A stretch of DNA of 13,190 nt from Halovenus sp. (GTDB taxonomy: Archaea; Halobacteriota; Halobacteria; Halobacteriales; Haloarculaceae): the NCBI GenBank assembly GCA_003551945.1, contig PUNZ01000097.1, positions 1-13,190 on the forward strand, in the 5' to 3' direction. Made by a program: the position numbers and the translations under genes. The notes under the pieces were generated by a model. The model saw nothing but the letters and a program-made list of their open reading frames with translations. It was not told where the DNA came from and made no database searches. This document shows positions 12,320-13,190 of the stretch, in pieces (position 1 is the stretch's first letter; every line of letters begins with the position of its first letter).

Positions 12320-13190
12320 TTATTCGCGTCGCATCGGCTGGCGCGTCCGGTAGGTAAGCGTCCGCCAGAGCCACTCGACCGGACCAAACTGGAAGCGGTT
12401 CAACCACCACATCGAGAGCGGAATCTGGATGGCCCAAATCAACACCACGACGCCCAGCAATCCAACGCGACTCACCTCGCCGAACAGCCCAAAGCCGTAT
12501 CCGTAAAAAATCGTCGTTGCGATGACCGTTTGGAGCAGATAGTTTGTGAATGCGGTTCGGCCAACGGCCGATAACGCCCGAACAACAAGCCCATCAGTGA
12601 ACCACCGACAGAGCAACATAATGCCCGCAAGATACCCCGTTGCAAGCAACAGTGCTCCCCAGTAGTTGAACTGAAACGCAAGCGTCAGCACCGGAACGGT
12701 CTCCCACGCGAGCAGTTCGCGGAGCCAGACTCCCACGAGAACGAGTGCAAGCCCAACGCCGCCAACGCCGACGAAAATGCGTTTATAAAATCGCGTACTC
12801 CGCTGGTTTGAGATGACTCCCCATTTGTAGAGAGCCATGCCGAGAATCATCATTCCGCCGAGCATCCAGAAGGCTTCAAAGAGAAATCCCACCGTATGTG
12901 CATCAACGAGAAGCGGTGCACGGTGGGCAACCTGATCAACCCACGCCCCTTGGTAGATTTCGATTTCGCGTTCGGGCGAGTACTCCGCACCGAACGTCGC
13001 AAGCAACTCTTCTTCAAACTCCGCCCGTCCATCCGCACCAAGGGAGAGATAGCCAATTCCTGCCAAGAGATATATCAGGGACGGAATCGCGAACATAACA
13101 ACCCCAAGAATGAGTTGTCGGATGGGTCGCCACCGCCACACCCAGACCACGAGGAAGCCACACAGCGCGTAGAAGACGAGAATGTCACCA
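12320..13190 (-). CDS. DUF418 membrane protein (5' end outside window)
   Basis: This is an integral membrane protein of the DUF418 family; its biochemical role is unknown. The C-terminal DUF418 region is clear: GRTAFTNYLLQTVIATTIFY, GYGFGLFG, then a hydrophobic helix, QFGPVEWLWRTLTY and a charged tail. Several hydrophobic segments precede it. The frame stays open to the window edge, where the minus strand encodes GDILVFYALCGFLVVWVW. That matches a family segment that lies well inside the protein. The gene therefore runs past the edge, and the GTG at 13150 is internal. The stop TAA is at 12320-12322. It converges on the UspA gene. Confidence 0.9.
   Translation of the reverse strand, partial: GDILVFYALCGFLVVWVWRWRPIRQLILGVVMFAIPSLIYLLAGIGYLSLGADGRAEFEEELLATFGAEYSPEREIEIYQGAWVDQVAHRAPLLVDAHTVGFLFEAFWMLGGMMILGMALYKWGVISNQRSTRFYKRIFVGVGGVGLALVLVGVWLRELLAWETVPVLTLAFQFNYWGALLLATGYLAGIMLLCRWFTDGLVVRALSAVGRTAFTNYLLQTVIATTIFYGYGFGLFGEVSRVGLLGVVVLIWAIQIPLSMWWLNRFQFGPVEWLWRTLTYRTRQPMRRE

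Noticed and set aside
12144..12353. Plus-strand 69-aa frame between UspA and DUF418
   Set aside because: It overlaps the ends of both neighbours, has no family likeness and no plausible promoter.
13148..13150. GTG 13150 as DUF418 start
   Set aside because: The frame continues to the edge and encodes the conserved GDILVFYALCG segment upstream, so this GTG is internal.

Overview
This window looks like chromosomal DNA from a haloarchaeon (class Halobacteria). The predicted proteins are rich in Asp and Glu. Several starts look leaderless, with a TATA-like box about 25-35 nt upstream of the start codon. The gene families are typical of haloarchaea: a soluble MCP-type transducer, a short Orc1/Cdc6, a PiT permease paired with a UspA protein, a Tat lipoprotein, and a small HTH plus partner pair. 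By eye the GC content is moderate for the group. I do not assign a genus.

Layout: (1) 1-1446 is a PAS-MCP cytoplasmic transducer, which may be truncated at the window edge. (2) 1507-1580 is tRNA-Phe(GAA). After it, roughly 1581-3080 forms a small accessory island. It holds two translationally coupled minus-strand genes: a winged-helix regulator and a TumE-like partner of unknown function. Degenerate copies of the tRNA-Phe 3' end lie on both sides, and promoter and operator-like repeats lie upstream. (3) 3203-4495 holds a 64-aa membrane protein, TrmO (tRNA m6t6A methyltransferase) and a flavin-nucleotide-binding split-barrel protein. (4) 4565-6164 holds a DUF4097-type Tat lipoprotein with TTNGD repeats, divergent from an MhpD-like 2-keto-4-pentenoate hydratase. 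(5) 6179-8349 holds a COG1313-type radical SAM protein, an SRPBCC protein and a membrane-anchored SOUL haem-binding protein. (6) 8383-10276 holds a short Orc1/Cdc6 protein divergent from a DEDD 3'-5' exonuclease. Between them lies a compact region with a perfect 17-bp inverted repeat, a possible initiator-binding or origin-like site. (7) 10512-12154 holds a PiT permease, with an inverted repeat at its promoter, and its UspA partner. (8) 12320 to the window end is a DUF418 membrane protein whose N-terminus lies outside.

Most of the window is ordinary haloarchaeal housekeeping and accessory content. The two places that best repay a second look are the tRNA-flanked HTH/TumE-like pair (about 1581-3080), a candidate toxin-antitoxin module, and the repeat-bearing Orc1/exonuclease intergenic region (9382-9622). 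Both readings are inference from sequence patterns; no database search was run.
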